From: Muribaculaceae bacterium
GTDB taxonomy: Bacteria > Bacteroidota > Bacteroidia > Bacteroidales > Muribaculaceae
DNA length: 64,000 bases
Assembly (NCBI GenBank): GCA_023664185.1
Contig: JAMPGA010000001.1
Location: 1,130,822-1,194,821 of the forward strand
Reading direction: 5' to 3'
Part shown: positions 37,320 to 46,757 of the stretch, one piece after another
Layout: each line of letters starts with the position of its first letter
How positions within the stretch are numbered: the first letter of the stretch is position 1
Position numbers and translations under genes: made by a program
The notes under the pieces: generated by a model
The model's database searches: none
What the model was told of the DNA's origin: nothing
What the model saw: the letters and a program-made list of their open reading frames with translations, nothing else

Positions 37320-39242
37320 ATGCACAACGGATTTCTGAGAGTTGCGGCCGCAGTCCCACCGGTGAGAGTGGCCGATGTGAAATATAATCTCGACAATATA
37401 CTCCTAATGCTCGATTGTCTGACCAAAGAGAGTGTGGAGCTTGCAGTATTTCCCGAGATGTCGGTCACAGCATATACCTGCGGCGACCTTTTTGGCAACG
37501 ATACCCTTATCGACGCTGCGCGTGAGGCGCTTGCAAAACTCAGAGATTATTCCACTGGCTCTCCTATACATTTTATAGTAGGACTACCCGTGAGATGGAA
37601 CGGAGCGCTTTACAACTGTGCCGCCTTCATCAGAAACGGTAAGGTCGACCTGGTGCCCAAGACCTATATCCCCAACTACGGTGAGTTTTACGAGCGTCGC
37701 TGGTGGCGTCCACTCAAAGCTGGCGTTACGGGAAGTGTCTGCTTCGACGAGTTTGAAGCCGAGATGTCGACCGACAGGATTTTTATGAGCCATGGGGTGA
37801 AAATAGGCATAGAGCTATGCGAGGATCTGTGGGTACCTGTTCCACCATCGGCCCGGCTGTGCATGGCCGGAGCGCAGGTGATAGCCAATACCTCGGCCTC
37901 ACCCGACCATATCGGCAAGTATTCTTATCTGCGCAATCTTATAGCCATGCGTTCGGGCAGCAATATTTGCGGGTATGTTTATTCGAGTGCCGGGTTTGGC
38001 GAGTCGACCACCGACTTGGCTTTCGACGGCAAAGCCATTATTGCCGAAAACGGATCAATTCTGAGAGCCAACGGCCGATGGAACCCGGCCGACAATGTGG
38101 CTATAGCCGACCTTGACATCCAAGCTCTGGAGCATGACCGACTGAGGATGACGTCCTATCAGGATTGTGCTGAGAATGAACTGCTGGAGAAAATAAGTGT
38201 TGACGAAACTGTGTCGGGCGAATCGGGCTACACCGACTTCGGACAGCTGCGGAGATACATAGACCCACATCCATTCGTGCCCGACGAGGGTAACGAGCGC
38301 AGCGAACGTTGCGACGAAATAATCAACATACAGTCGTCCGGACTGGCCAAGCGCCTTGTGGCCATCAACTGCAAAACCCTTGTGGTGGGCATATCGGGCG
38401 GCCTTGACTCGACACTGGCATTGCTGGTGGCCGTGAAGACATTCGACAGGCTTGGACTTGACCGCAAAGGGATAGTCGGCATAACTATGCCCGGATTCGG
38501 CACCACCGACCGCACCCACAACAATGCCGTGGAGCTGATGAAAGCCCTCGGCGTGACAGCCATGGAGATACCCATCGGACCGGCCGTAGAGCAGCATTTC
38601 AAGGATATAGACCAAGACCCTACAGTACACGATATAACTTACGAAAATTCGCAGGCCAGGGAACGCACTCAGATACTCATGGACATTTCAAACAAGCTCG
38701 GCGGCATAGTGCTCGGCACAGGCGATCTCTCGGAGCTTGCTCTCGGCTGGGCTACTTACAACGGCGATCAGATGTCTATGTATGGCGTCAACTCCGGTGT
38801 ACCCAAGACCCTTGTGAAATACCTGGTGCATCATTTTGCCATGACAGCTCCCGATGGCAGTGAGGAGCGTAGGCTGCTGCTCGACATTATCGATACCCCC
38901 ATCAGTCCCGAGCTGCTCCCTGCCACAAACGACGGTCAGATAAAGCAAAAGACCGAAGATTTGGTTGGGCCCTATGAGCTTCACGACTTCTTCCTCTACT
39001 ATATGCTGCGCTACGGCTTCGCCACAGAGCGCATCCGGATGCTGGCGCGCTGTGCATTCACTCCGCAGGAATATGACGACGACACCATAGAGAAGTGGCT
39101 CAAGGTGTTCATGCGAAGATTCTTCAGTCAGCAATTCAAACGCTCGTGCATGCCCGACGGGCCGAAAGTTGGTTCAGTATGTCTGTCACCGCGCGGAGAC
39201 TGGCGCATGCCGTCTGACGCCTCATCATCGCTCTGGAGATGA
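37320..39242 (+). CDS. nadE: Glutamine-dependent NAD+ synthetase
   Basis: Final step of NAD synthesis: amidates nicotinate adenine dinucleotide using ammonia from glutamine. The 640 residues combine an N-terminal nitrilase-type glutaminase with its Glu-Lys-Cys triad (FPEMS ~45, VPKTYIP ~115, ELCEDL ~167) and a C-terminal synthetase with the PP-loop ISGGLDSTLAL near 360. GTGDLSELALGWAT near 460 is a further NadE signature. It overlaps the next transporter gene by 4 bases (ATGA) and leads a three-gene unit. Confidence 0.95.
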   Translation: MHNGFLRVAAAVPPVRVADVKYNLDNILLMLDCLTKESVELAVFPEMSVTAYTCGDLFGNDTLIDAAREALAKLRDYSTGSPIHFIVGLPVRWNGALYNCAAFIRNGKVDLVPKTYIPNYGEFYERRWWRPLKAGVTGSVCFDEFEAEMSTDRIFMSHGVKIGIELCEDLWVPVPPSARLCMAGAQVIANTSASPDHIGKYSYLRNLIAMRSGSNICGYVYSSAGFGESTTDLAFDGKAIIAENGSILRANGRWNPADNVAIADLDIQALEHDRLRMTSYQDCAENELLEKISVDETVSGESGYTDFGQLRRYIDPHPFVPDEGNERSERCDEIINIQSSGLAKRLVAINCKTLVVGISGGLDSTLALLVAVKTFDRLGLDRKGIVGITMPGFGTTDRTHNNAVELMKALGVTAMEIPIGPAVEQHFKDIDQDPTVHDITYENSQARERTQILMDISNKLGGIVLGTGDLSELALGWATYNGDQMSMYGVNSGVPKTLVKYLVHHFAMTAPDGSEERRLLLDIIDTPISPELLPATNDGQIKQKTEDLVGPYELHDFFLYYMLRYGFATERIRMLARCAFTPQEYDDDTIEKWLKVFMRRFFSQQFKRSCMPDGPKVGSVCLSPRGDWRMPSDASSSLWR

Positions 39243-40420
39243 AAACGAAGAAACGCCCCAGCCTACTGCTGCTCATAGGCATAGCCATAGCGGCAGGCAT
39301 CCTGATCGGCTTTGTCGCTCCGAAGTGGCTGGCCCAATTGGCTGCTACATTCAACGGCATTTTCTCGCAGTTTCTTGGGTTCATGATTCCGCTCATCATA
39401 GTGGGATTCGTCACACCGTCCATCGGCGATATAGGCACTCGTGCGGGCAAACTACTGGTGGTCACGGCACTGCTGGCCTATGGCGCCACGCTATTTGCCG
39501 GACTGATGTCTTACGCATGCTGCTCATTTTCATTTCCTCGTATGATAAGCGGCACCGAGAGTCTGGCCTTGGCAGAGACTGAAAATATGGAGATAATGCC
39601 GTGGTTTACAGTGGAGATGCAGCCATTGATGACGGTGATGACAGCGCTTGTGCTGTCGTTCATGCTGGGGCTCGGAGTGGCATTTTCAAAGAAAGACTCA
39701 CTGAGGAGAGCGTTCGACGAGTTTCGCGACATCGTGGCTAAGACCATCAATGTAGCCATCATACCTTTGCTGCCCATCTACATCTTCGGCATATTCATGA
39801 ACATGACGGTGACCGGAGAGGTAGGAGCCATCTTGAGATGCTTTGTCAAGATTATAGCAGTGATATTTGTGCTTCACGTGTTATTGCTGCTGATACAATA
39901 TGGCGTGGCAGGGCTCATAGCCGGCAAAAATCCGCTCAGGATGCTTGGCACGATGATGCCGGCCTACTTCACGGCACTGGGCACACAGTCGAGCGCGGCA
40001 ACAATCCCCGTGACTCTGCGCCAGACCATAGCCATGGGTGTCAGAGAGGACATAGCCGGGTTTGTGGTGCCACTGTGTGCCACTATACACCTGAGCGGGA
40101 GCACCCTGAAGATAGTGGCTTGCGCACTGGCCATAATGCTGATGCACGGCATGCCCCACGGCTTCGGGCTGTTTACCCACTTCATAGCCATGCTGGGGGT
40201 GACAATGATAGCCGCACCGGGCATTCCGGGAGGTGCCATAATGGCATCGATCGGTCTGCTGCAATCCATTCTGGGCTTTGACGACCAGGCTGTGGCGCTC
40301 ATGATAGCCCTCTACATAGCCATGGACTCGTTTGGCACGGCATGCAATGTGACAGGCGACGGCGCCCTGGCCGCGATTGTCGACAGAATTTTCAAGAAAA
40401 CAAATACGTTTAATGCATAA
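39239..40420 (+). CDS. Dicarboxylate/amino acid:cation symporter
   Basis: Inner membrane transporter of the DAACS (glutamate/dicarboxylate) family, 393 residues with about 8 helices plus two re-entrant loops. GTQSSAATIPVTL near 245 is the serine-rich hairpin loop, and the end of the transport core shows DSFGTACNVTGDGALAAIV near 360, where the Asp and the Asn-Val-x-Gly-Asp part (NVTGDG) bind cation and substrate. Likely substrates are glutamate, aspartate, serine or C4-dicarboxylates. It is translationally coupled to nadE. Confidence 0.87.
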   Translation: MKTKKRPSLLLLIGIAIAAGILIGFVAPKWLAQLAATFNGIFSQFLGFMIPLIIVGFVTPSIGDIGTRAGKLLVVTALLAYGATLFAGLMSYACCSFSFPRMISGTESLALAETENMEIMPWFTVEMQPLMTVMTALVLSFMLGLGVAFSKKDSLRRAFDEFRDIVAKTINVAIIPLLPIYIFGIFMNMTVTGEVGAILRCFVKIIAVIFVLHVLLLLIQYGVAGLIAGKNPLRMLGTMMPAYFTALGTQSSAATIPVTLRQTIAMGVREDIAGFVVPLCATIHLSGSTLKIVACALAIMLMHGMPHGFGLFTHFIAMLGVTMIAAPGIPGGAIMASIGLLQSILGFDDQAVALMIALYIAMDSFGTACNVTGDGALAAIVDRIFKKTNTFNA

Positions 40421-40433
40421 AACACATCTACTT

Positions 40434-41222
40434 ATGAGAGCAACCAGTATTTCAATCATCCTGTCAGCACTGCTGTTTACCACTGGTCTGCAGGCAGCAG
40501 AGAGGAAGTATAACTTCACCGACCGGCTGATATGTCTGCAGTCGCAGAGCTCTGTCGACGTCTATTATACACCTGTAACCGGGGTCTCAGCGGTAGAGGT
40601 TAAGGTAATAGCCCCCGACGATGTGATCGACCGTGTGTCCGTCACCCAAGACTCGCGCACACTGGACGTGGGTGTGACGCCCGACCCAAGCCACAGAAAT
40701 GTGAGTATGAAGGATGTGAAGGTATATGTGTCAGGCCCGGTGTTTGAGGAGTATGTGACCAACTCGGCCGGCGACATCAAATGCCTCAAGAACCTGACAT
40801 GCAAGGACATCACTCTCACATGCAATTCGGCCGGCGATCTGGACTTCGGCTCTATATCGTGCAGCACGGCCACCATCTCAGCCTCCTCGAGCGGCGATAT
40901 AGAGATAAAAGGGCTTTACTGCAAGGATACGGCCACGATCACGGCCAATTCGAGCGGAGATGTGGAGATCGACGTGATAAATGCCGAGAAGATCAACGTC
41001 ACAGCCAATTCGAGCGGGGATATCGACCTGGAGGCCATCTCAGCATCCGAGATCACCGCCAATGCCACATCGTCGGGCGACATCAAACTGGCAGGCAAGG
41101 TGGACAACGGCAGCTTCAATGCCTCATCAAGCGGATCCATACGTGCCACCAAGCTCCGTGTCACCGGCCAATGCAAGGTCAACAGTAAGAATGGCGACGT
41201 TAAAATCAATAAAAATAAATAA
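40434..41222 (+). CDS. Exported GIN-domain (DUF2807) protein
   Basis: A 262-residue exported protein with a signal peptide at 1-20 (ending TGLQAAE). The mature part is the GIN domain, a beta-helix of repeated turns visible as NSSGD and SSSGD occurring about every 18-20 residues (SAGDIKCL, SAGDLDFG, SSGDIEIK, SSGDVEID, SSGDIDLE, SSGDIKLA). Members are abundant in Bacteroidota, often called auto-transporter adhesin heads, but their function is not established. I chose ATG 40434, which starts the signal peptide; ATG 40413 overlaps the symporter stop. The gene ends a unit with nadE. Confidence 0.82.
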   Translation: MRATSISIILSALLFTTGLQAAERKYNFTDRLICLQSQSSVDVYYTPVTGVSAVEVKVIAPDDVIDRVSVTQDSRTLDVGVTPDPSHRNVSMKDVKVYVSGPVFEEYVTNSAGDIKCLKNLTCKDITLTCNSAGDLDFGSISCSTATISASSSGDIEIKGLYCKDTATITANSSGDVEIDVINAEKINVTANSSGDIDLEAISASEITANATSSGDIKLAGKVDNGSFNASSSGSIRATKLRVTGQCKVNSKNGDVKINKNK

Positions 41223-41266
41223 AAATCCTCTATTTTTGAAGATTTTTCTCAACCCACTCTGACAGT

Positions 41267-41283
41267 TTGGCACAGTTTTTGTT
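41267..41283 (+). promoter_or_regulatory. Sigma-54-like promoter of clpC
   Basis: TTGGCACAGTTTTTGTT matches the RpoN consensus TTGGCACG-N4-TTGCT closely. The invariant GG (41269-41270) and the -12 position (41281-41282) are ten bases apart as required, and the one notable change is GT instead of GC at -12. Transcription would begin near 41293, leaving a leader of about 70 bases. Confidence 0.55.
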
Positions 41284-41362
41284 ATAAATATATCAAATGT
41301 CATTGCGCTTCATCCCAACTTGTCAGCTGCAATACATTGCAACAAATGTGTCAACAAATATC

Positions 41363-43912
41363 ATGATGGAAATAGTATATACACAGAATTTCAAAAACGC
41401 GGTCAGCGAGTCGACCGCACAGGCGGCCAGGCACAACAGCCGCTATGTGCTGCCTGAACATCTGCTGCTCGCACTGCTGGAAGATTCAGCCTCCTCCCCG
41501 ATGAATCTCATCAACACGGTGGTTCACAATTCATCCGGCTCAATGCTTCAGAAGGGTCTTGACAATGCACTTCTGAACGCAGCCACTGAGAGCGGCTACA
41601 CCGGTAGCATCTCGAGCGGCGATGTCTCCATGAGCGACCTCACAGGCCGCATCATCAAGCTCAGTGCTCTTGAGGCCCGCATGCTGAAGAGCAATGTGGT
41701 AGACGACATACACCTGCTTCTGGCCATATTCCATAACTCGGATGCTCAGAATTCCGACTTCATGGAGCCTTTCCGCAGAGCCGGTATCACATATGACGCA
41801 CTGATCAAAGCCCTTTCACCTGCAAGCGCCGCCGCCTCGACATCTGACGACGATGATGAGGACGATGACGAAATGCCCTTCCCCAAAGATAATCCCCCGG
41901 CCAGGCAGTCAGCACCGTCAAAGCCATCGGGAGCCGCCAAGCGTGGAGGTGACACCCCCATGCTCGACAAATATGGCAACGACATGACCCTTGCAGCCGA
42001 GGAAGGGCGTCTGGATCCGGTGGTCGGTCGTGACGTGGAGATAGAGCGCCTGGCCCAGGTGTTGAGCCGACGCAAGAAAAACAATCCCGTGCTGATAGGC
42101 GAGCCCGGTGTGGGCAAGAGCGCCATAGTGGAGGGACTGGCTTTGCGTATCATAAAGCGCAAGGTGTCGAGGATTCTCTTCGACAAACGCGTTGTGTCGC
42201 TCGACATGGCTTCGATCGTGGCAGGAACTAAGTATCGCGGACAGTTTGAGGAGCGCATCAAAGCCATACTCGACGAGCTTTCGAAAAACAAAGATATAAT
42301 ACTGTTTATCGATGAGCTCCACACCATTGTGGGTGCTGGTAATGCTGCCGGCTCGATGGATGCGGCCAATCTGCTGAAGCCGGCTTTGGCGCGCGGTGAG
42401 ATACAGTGTATCGGCGCCACAACGCTCGACGAATATCGCAAGAACATAGAGAACGATGGAGCTCTGGAGCGTCGTTTCCAGAAGGTGATGGTTGAACCCA
42501 CCACCCCCGAGGAGACACGCATAATCCTCGACAACATTAAGGATAAGTATGAGGAGCACCATAATGTGGTCTACACCCCTGGGGCTCTCGATGCCTGTGT
42601 GGCTCTCACACAGCGCTATGTAAGCGACCGTAATTTTCCCGACAAGGCCATCGACGCCATGGACGAGGCCGGCAGCCGCATCCATGTCACCAACATATCG
42701 GTGCCTGCAGCTATCGAAGAACTCGAGCAGGACATAGCCGAGGCGGGCGCCGAAAAGCTGCGTGCCGCGCAGGCTCAGAACTTTGAAAAGGCAGCCTCAT
42801 ACCGCGACCGTGAGCAGGAGCTTAAGGCCAAGCTCGACACCGCCATGAGCGAATGGCGCAAAAACCTTGCAACCATGCGCGAAACTGTCGACGAGGAGAA
42901 GGTGGCCGAGGTGGTGGCCATGATGACCGGTGTGCCCGTGCAGCGCATAGCCCAGGCCGAGGGTAAACGCCTCAAGGAGATGGCTCCTGCGCTGAAGAAC
43001 CTTATCATCGGTCAGGATCAGGCCATCGACAAGGTGGTCAAAGCCATCCAGCGCAACCGTATAGGGCTTAAGGATCCCTCGAAGCCTATAGGTACGTTCA
43101 TGTTCCTCGGCCCGACGGGTGTGGGCAAGACCCATCTTGCCAAGCAGCTGGCTGAATATCTCTTTGACTCAGCCGATGCCCTGATACGCATAGACATGTC
43201 GGAATACATGGAGAAATTCACCGTGTCGAGGCTCGTCGGAGCGCCTCCGGGATACGTCGGATATGAGGAGGGTGGTCAGCTCACCGAGAAAGTGCGCCGT
43301 CACCCCTACTCCATAGTCTTGCTCGACGAGATCGAGAAGGCTCACCCCGATGTGTTCAACCTGCTGCTGCAGGTTATGGACGAGGGACGCCTCACCGACT
43401 CGCTTGGACGCCGCATTGACTTCAAGAACACCATAATAATAATGACGTCAAACATAGGCTCTCGTCAGCTGAAGGACTTCGGTGGAGGCATAGGCTTCAA
43501 CTCGCGTCCGGCCAACGACAAGGAGGTGAGCCAGGGAGTGCTTCAGAAGGCTCTCAACAAGGCTTTCGCGCCCGAGTTCCTTAACCGTATCGACGACATT
43601 ATCATGTTCTCGCCGCTCGACAAGGAGGCCATCTTCAAGATAATCGAGATCGAGCTTGCCGGATTCCGCAAGCGCGTATCAGATCTTGGATACAAGCTGA
43701 CCATCACCGACGAAGCCCGCAACTTTGTGGCCGAGAAGGGCTATGACTCACAGTTTGGAGCCCGTCCTCTGAAGCGCGCCATACAGAAATATCTGGAAGA
43801 TGTGCTCGCCGAGCTAATAATCGATTCCACAGTCGAGCCCGGCGATGAGATATACGTCTCCTACAACCAGGGCGACGACAAACTGACAACAGAAATACGT
43901 AAACCCGAATAA
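41363..43912 (+). CDS. clpC: Clp protease ATP-binding subunit, ClpC type
   Basis: AAA+ unfoldase that feeds substrates to ClpP. About 849 residues: N-domain with two Clp repeats (1-145), an acidic linker ([10 protein letters not shown]), first AAA+ domain with Walker A GEPGVGKS near 247, a middle domain with a UVR-like segment ([16 protein letters not shown]) as in ClpC, and second AAA+ domain with GPTGVGKT near 583. GGIGFN near 709 is the ClpP-docking loop (IGF). The start is ATG 41363 (or 41366); the longer frame from 41297 adds 22 non-family residues and would start almost at the predicted transcription start. Confidence 0.93.
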   Translation: MMEIVYTQNFKNAVSESTAQAARHNSRYVLPEHLLLALLEDSASSPMNLINTVVHNSSGSMLQKGLDNALLNAATESGYTGSISSGDVSMSDLTGRIIKLSALEARMLKSNVVDDIHLLLAIFHNSDAQNSDFMEPFRRAGITYDALIKALSPASAAASTSDDDDEDDDEMPFPKDNPPARQSAPSKPSGAAKRGGDTPMLDKYGNDMTLAAEEGRLDPVVGRDVEIERLAQVLSRRKKNNPVLIGEPGVGKSAIVEGLALRIIKRKVSRILFDKRVVSLDMASIVAGTKYRGQFEERIKAILDELSKNKDIILFIDELHTIVGAGNAAGSMDAANLLKPALARGEIQCIGATTLDEYRKNIENDGALERRFQKVMVEPTTPEETRIILDNIKDKYEEHHNVVYTPGALDACVALTQRYVSDRNFPDKAIDAMDEAGSRIHVTNISVPAAIEELEQDIAEAGAEKLRAAQAQNFEKAASYRDREQELKAKLDTAMSEWRKNLATMRETVDEEKVAEVVAMMTGVPVQRIAQAEGKRLKEMAPALKNLIIGQDQAIDKVVKAIQRNRIGLKDPSKPIGTFMFLGPTGVGKTHLAKQLAEYLFDSADALIRIDMSEYMEKFTVSRLVGAPPGYVGYEEGGQLTEKVRRHPYSIVLLDEIEKAHPDVFNLLLQVMDEGRLTDSLGRRIDFKNTIIIMTSNIGSRQLKDFGGGIGFNSRPANDKEVSQGVLQKALNKAFAPEFLNRIDDIIMFSPLDKEAIFKIIEIELAGFRKRVSDLGYKLTITDEARNFVAEKGYDSQFGARPLKRAIQKYLEDVLAELIIDSTVEPGDEIYVSYNQGDDKLTTEIRKPE

Positions 43913-43914
43913 AA

Positions 43915-44130
43915 ATGGCGCTTGTCTGTATAGCCGAATTCAACACGCCGGTCGAGGCCAACATAGCCAAAGGGATGCTGTCCGACCATGGCATAGAAAG
44001 TGTGCTCGACGGATCTACCATCCTCAGTGTCATCCCCATACCTTCGTCGATAGGAGGTGTTAGGATGATGGTGAGGGAGGAGGATGCTCCGGAAGCTGAA
44101 CGCTTGCTCAGGCAGCACGGCGACCAATAG
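43915..44130 (+). CDS. DUF2007 small protein
   Basis: A 71-residue soluble protein. AEFNTPVEANIAKGMLSDHG matches the DUF2007 pattern, and the fold is probably ferredoxin-like (similar to PII signal proteins). The C-terminal REEDAPEAERLLRQHG is also typical. Function unknown. It lies 2 bases behind clpC and 15 before dgt, clearly in the same transcription unit. Confidence 0.82.
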   Translation: MALVCIAEFNTPVEANIAKGMLSDHGIESVLDGSTILSVIPIPSSIGGVRMMVREEDAPEAERLLRQHGDQ

Positions 44131-44145
44131 AACAGCATTACCATA

Positions 44146-45483
44146 ATGAATTGGGATTCCCTTATATCAGACAAGCGGTTCGGTCTGGAGCATTATCACG
44201 ACTCCCGTCCCGGGGTGCGTTCCGACTTCCAGCGCGACTTTGACCGTCTGGTGTTTTCATCGCCCTTCAGGCGCTTGCAAAACAAGACACAGGTGTTTCC
44301 GTTGCCGGGGAGCATCTTTGTGCACAACCGACTCACCCACAGCATGGAAGTATCGTGTGTGGGACGTTCGCTGGCCAACGAGATAGCCCTGAGGCTCAAA
44401 CCTCGATATGCGTCGGAACCATGGGCCGACAAGCTCAACACCCTGGGAGACATCGTGGCTGCCGCCTGCCTTGCCCACGACATGGGCAATCCTCCCTTCG
44501 GGCACTCGGGCGAGAAAGCCATCTCGACTTTCTTCAGCGAGGGTCCCGGCAAGATATATAAAGAACAGCTCACTCCGGGCCAATGGTGTGACCTCACTAA
44601 CTTTGAGGGAAACGCCAATGCATTTCGCCTCCTTACCCACCGCTTCAACGGCCGTAGGCAAGGGGGCTTTGCCATGACCTACTCTACACTTGCCTCGATA
44701 GTGAAATATCCATTTGACTCGTCGCAAGCAGGAAGCCACGGCAAATTCGGATTCTTTACCTCGGAGGCCGACGACTACATAAAGGTGGCCGAAGAGCTCG
44801 GCATAAAACGTATGGACACACAGGAGGGGAGCATTAAATTTGCCCGCCATCCGCTGGTCTACATTGTGGAGGCGGCCGACGATATCTGCTACGAGATAAT
44901 GGACATAGAAGATGCCCACAAGCTCAAGATTCTCAGCACTGAGGAGGTGATACCGCTGCTTCTCGAGTATTTCACTCCCGAGCGCCGCTGCCATTTGCTT
45001 GAAGTGATGGATGGCGTGGAGGATCCCAACGAGAAGATAGCTTATCTGAGATCGTCGATAATAGGTGCTCTGGTGAGCCGGTGTGCCGAAACCTTCGTGG
45101 AAAACGAGCAGAAGATACTCGAAGGGGAGTTCACGGGATCACTGCTTGATCATATTCCCGGCCCCGAGGGGGACGGGTACCGTAAATGCGAGGATCTGTC
45201 GTGGAAAAAGATCTATTGTGCCTCTGATGTGGTGGAGATTGAACTGGCAGGCACACGCATCATCACTTTCCTGCTTGAAAATCTGGTGACAGCCGTAACA
45301 TCGCCCCACCTGAATTATTCGAGGCTTCTGCTTTCGAAAGTGCCTGTGCAATATGAGGTGAACTCCCCCACCCTCTATGGCAAAATCCAGGCCGTGCTCG
45401 ACCATATCTCGGGCATGACCGATGTTTATGCTCTCGATCTCTACAGACGGCTCAACGGCATGAGCCTCAAAATCAACAACTGA
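44146..45483 (+). CDS. dgt: dGTP triphosphohydrolase
   Basis: HD-domain enzyme that removes triphosphate from dGTP or other dNTPs, lowering the nucleotide pool and sometimes protecting against phage. The 445 residues show NRLTHSMEVSCVGRSLA near 62 (first His), HDMGNPPFGHSGE near 110 (HD pair and GH) and IVEAADDICYEIMDIEDAHK near 240 (last Asp). Its stop overlaps the next start (TGATG). Nothing in the neighbourhood points to a defence island, so a housekeeping role is likely. Confidence 0.93.
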   Translation: MNWDSLISDKRFGLEHYHDSRPGVRSDFQRDFDRLVFSSPFRRLQNKTQVFPLPGSIFVHNRLTHSMEVSCVGRSLANEIALRLKPRYASEPWADKLNTLGDIVAAACLAHDMGNPPFGHSGEKAISTFFSEGPGKIYKEQLTPGQWCDLTNFEGNANAFRLLTHRFNGRRQGGFAMTYSTLASIVKYPFDSSQAGSHGKFGFFTSEADDYIKVAEELGIKRMDTQEGSIKFARHPLVYIVEAADDICYEIMDIEDAHKLKILSTEEVIPLLLEYFTPERRCHLLEVMDGVEDPNEKIAYLRSSIIGALVSRCAETFVENEQKILEGEFTGSLLDHIPGPEGDGYRKCEDLSWKKIYCASDVVEIELAGTRIITFLLENLVTAVTSPHLNYSRLLLSKVPVQYEVNSPTLYGKIQAVLDHISGMTDVYALDLYRRLNGMSLKINN

Positions 45484-46757
45484 TGACAAGACACTGCTTA
45501 TTGCTACTACTCACACTGTTGCTGCCATTAGTCGGGGCAGCAATCACGGTTGACGAAGTGCCCAACGTGCATGTGGCCGACCGCACCAGATATGTATCCG
45601 ACCCGGCTGGCGTATTGTCTCCTTCCGCCGTCAGGGCTCTCGACTCGAAAATCTCGGAGATCTGGAAGGAGACTACCTCGGAGGTGGTTGTTGTGGTGGT
45701 CGACAAGATCGACGACGGCACAACGCCCGAGGAGTTTGCCACCGAGCTGTTTGAGAAATGGGGTGTGGGAAAAGGTGACAACGATAACGGGTTGCTGCTG
45801 CTGGTGTCGCGCGACGACCGTTCGGCCCAGATACGCACAGGCTACGGGCTGGAGGGAGTCATCCCCGACATTATAGCCGGGCGCATATTGCGACAAAAAA
45901 TGTTTCCCCTCTTCAAGGAGGGTGACTATGACGGTGGCGTGACGGCCGGAGTGGATGCCATAGGCGAGATTCTGCGCAATCCCGACAATGCAGCCGAGAT
46001 AGCCTCCGGACAGCCCAACGATGCGAGAGACAGCGAGGAGTCGGACGACTTGTTCGGCCTCTATCTTGCACTGTGTGGGATAGTGGCGGTATTTATGCTG
46101 CTGAGAGTGATATGGGCCAGTCTGTCTACACGCAAGCTTGACGATGTGGACCGCTGGAGAGCACTCAACAAACTGGTGCAACCCACTCTGATTGTGGCAT
46201 GTTTAACTCTCGGGATGGGCCTGGTGGCTTTCATACTGCTTAAACTGATCATGCACCACACACGCCGACACAAACGAAGCTGCTCGCACTGCGGCCACAG
46301 CATGATGCTCGTGGACGAGGAGCACGACAACGACTATCTCACCCCGGCCCAGGATATGGAGGAGAAGCTCAACTCCGTGGACTACGACGTGTGGAGCTGT
46401 CCGCAGTGTGCACAGACCGATATTTTCCCCTACATAAACCGCACCTCACCCTATCAGGAGTGTCCGCGCTGCCATGCCAGAGCCATGAGTGTGGTAGATC
46501 GAAAGATTATGTATGCCCCCACCACCCAGCGTGAAGGGATGGGATATGATGTGATGGTGTGCAAAGCGTGTGGCAACCGTGAGGATAAATCGTTTAAGAT
46601 AGCGCGCAAACCCGACACCGATGCTCTGGCAGCAAGTGCCGTGATCGGCAGCATGCTGGGAGGCCGCGGTGGTGGTTCGTTCGGGGGCGGATCTTTCGGT
46701 GGAGGCTCTTTTGGCGGTGGACACACAGGCGGAGGAGGCGCCGGAGGCAACTGGTGA
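45483..46757 (+). CDS. TPM-domain membrane protein (YgcG-like)
   Basis: A 424-residue protein with a signal peptide (1-20), a TPM domain (about 30-150, with YVSDPAGVLSPSAVRALD and GYGLEGVIPD), two membrane helices (about 190-210 and 236-258) and a cytoplasmic or periplasmic part with repeated CxxC pairs (CSHCGH, CPQC, CPRCHA, CKAC), probably zinc ribbons. It ends in a Gly/Ser/Phe repeat tail (GGGSFGGGSFGG). TPM proteins are linked to membrane protein quality control in other bacteria and in chloroplasts. Its stop overlaps the GTG start of the symporter gene by 4 bases. Confidence 0.85.
   Translation: MTRHCLLLLLTLLLPLVGAAITVDEVPNVHVADRTRYVSDPAGVLSPSAVRALDSKISEIWKETTSEVVVVVVDKIDDGTTPEEFATELFEKWGVGKGDNDNGLLLLVSRDDRSAQIRTGYGLEGVIPDIIAGRILRQKMFPLFKEGDYDGGVTAGVDAIGEILRNPDNAAEIASGQPNDARDSEESDDLFGLYLALCGIVAVFMLLRVIWASLSTRKLDDVDRWRALNKLVQPTLIVACLTLGMGLVAFILLKLIMHHTRRHKRSCSHCGHSMMLVDEEHDNDYLTPAQDMEEKLNSVDYDVWSCPQCAQTDIFPYINRTSPYQECPRCHARAMSVVDRKIMYAPTTQREGMGYDVMVCKACGNREDKSFKIARKPDTDALAASAVIGSMLGGRGGGSFGGGSFGGGSFGGGHTGGGGAGGNW

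Noticed and set aside
44146..45483. dgt as part of an anti-phage defence system
   Set aside because: Its neighbours are housekeeping genes and no defence-type genes or mobile-element traces occur nearby.
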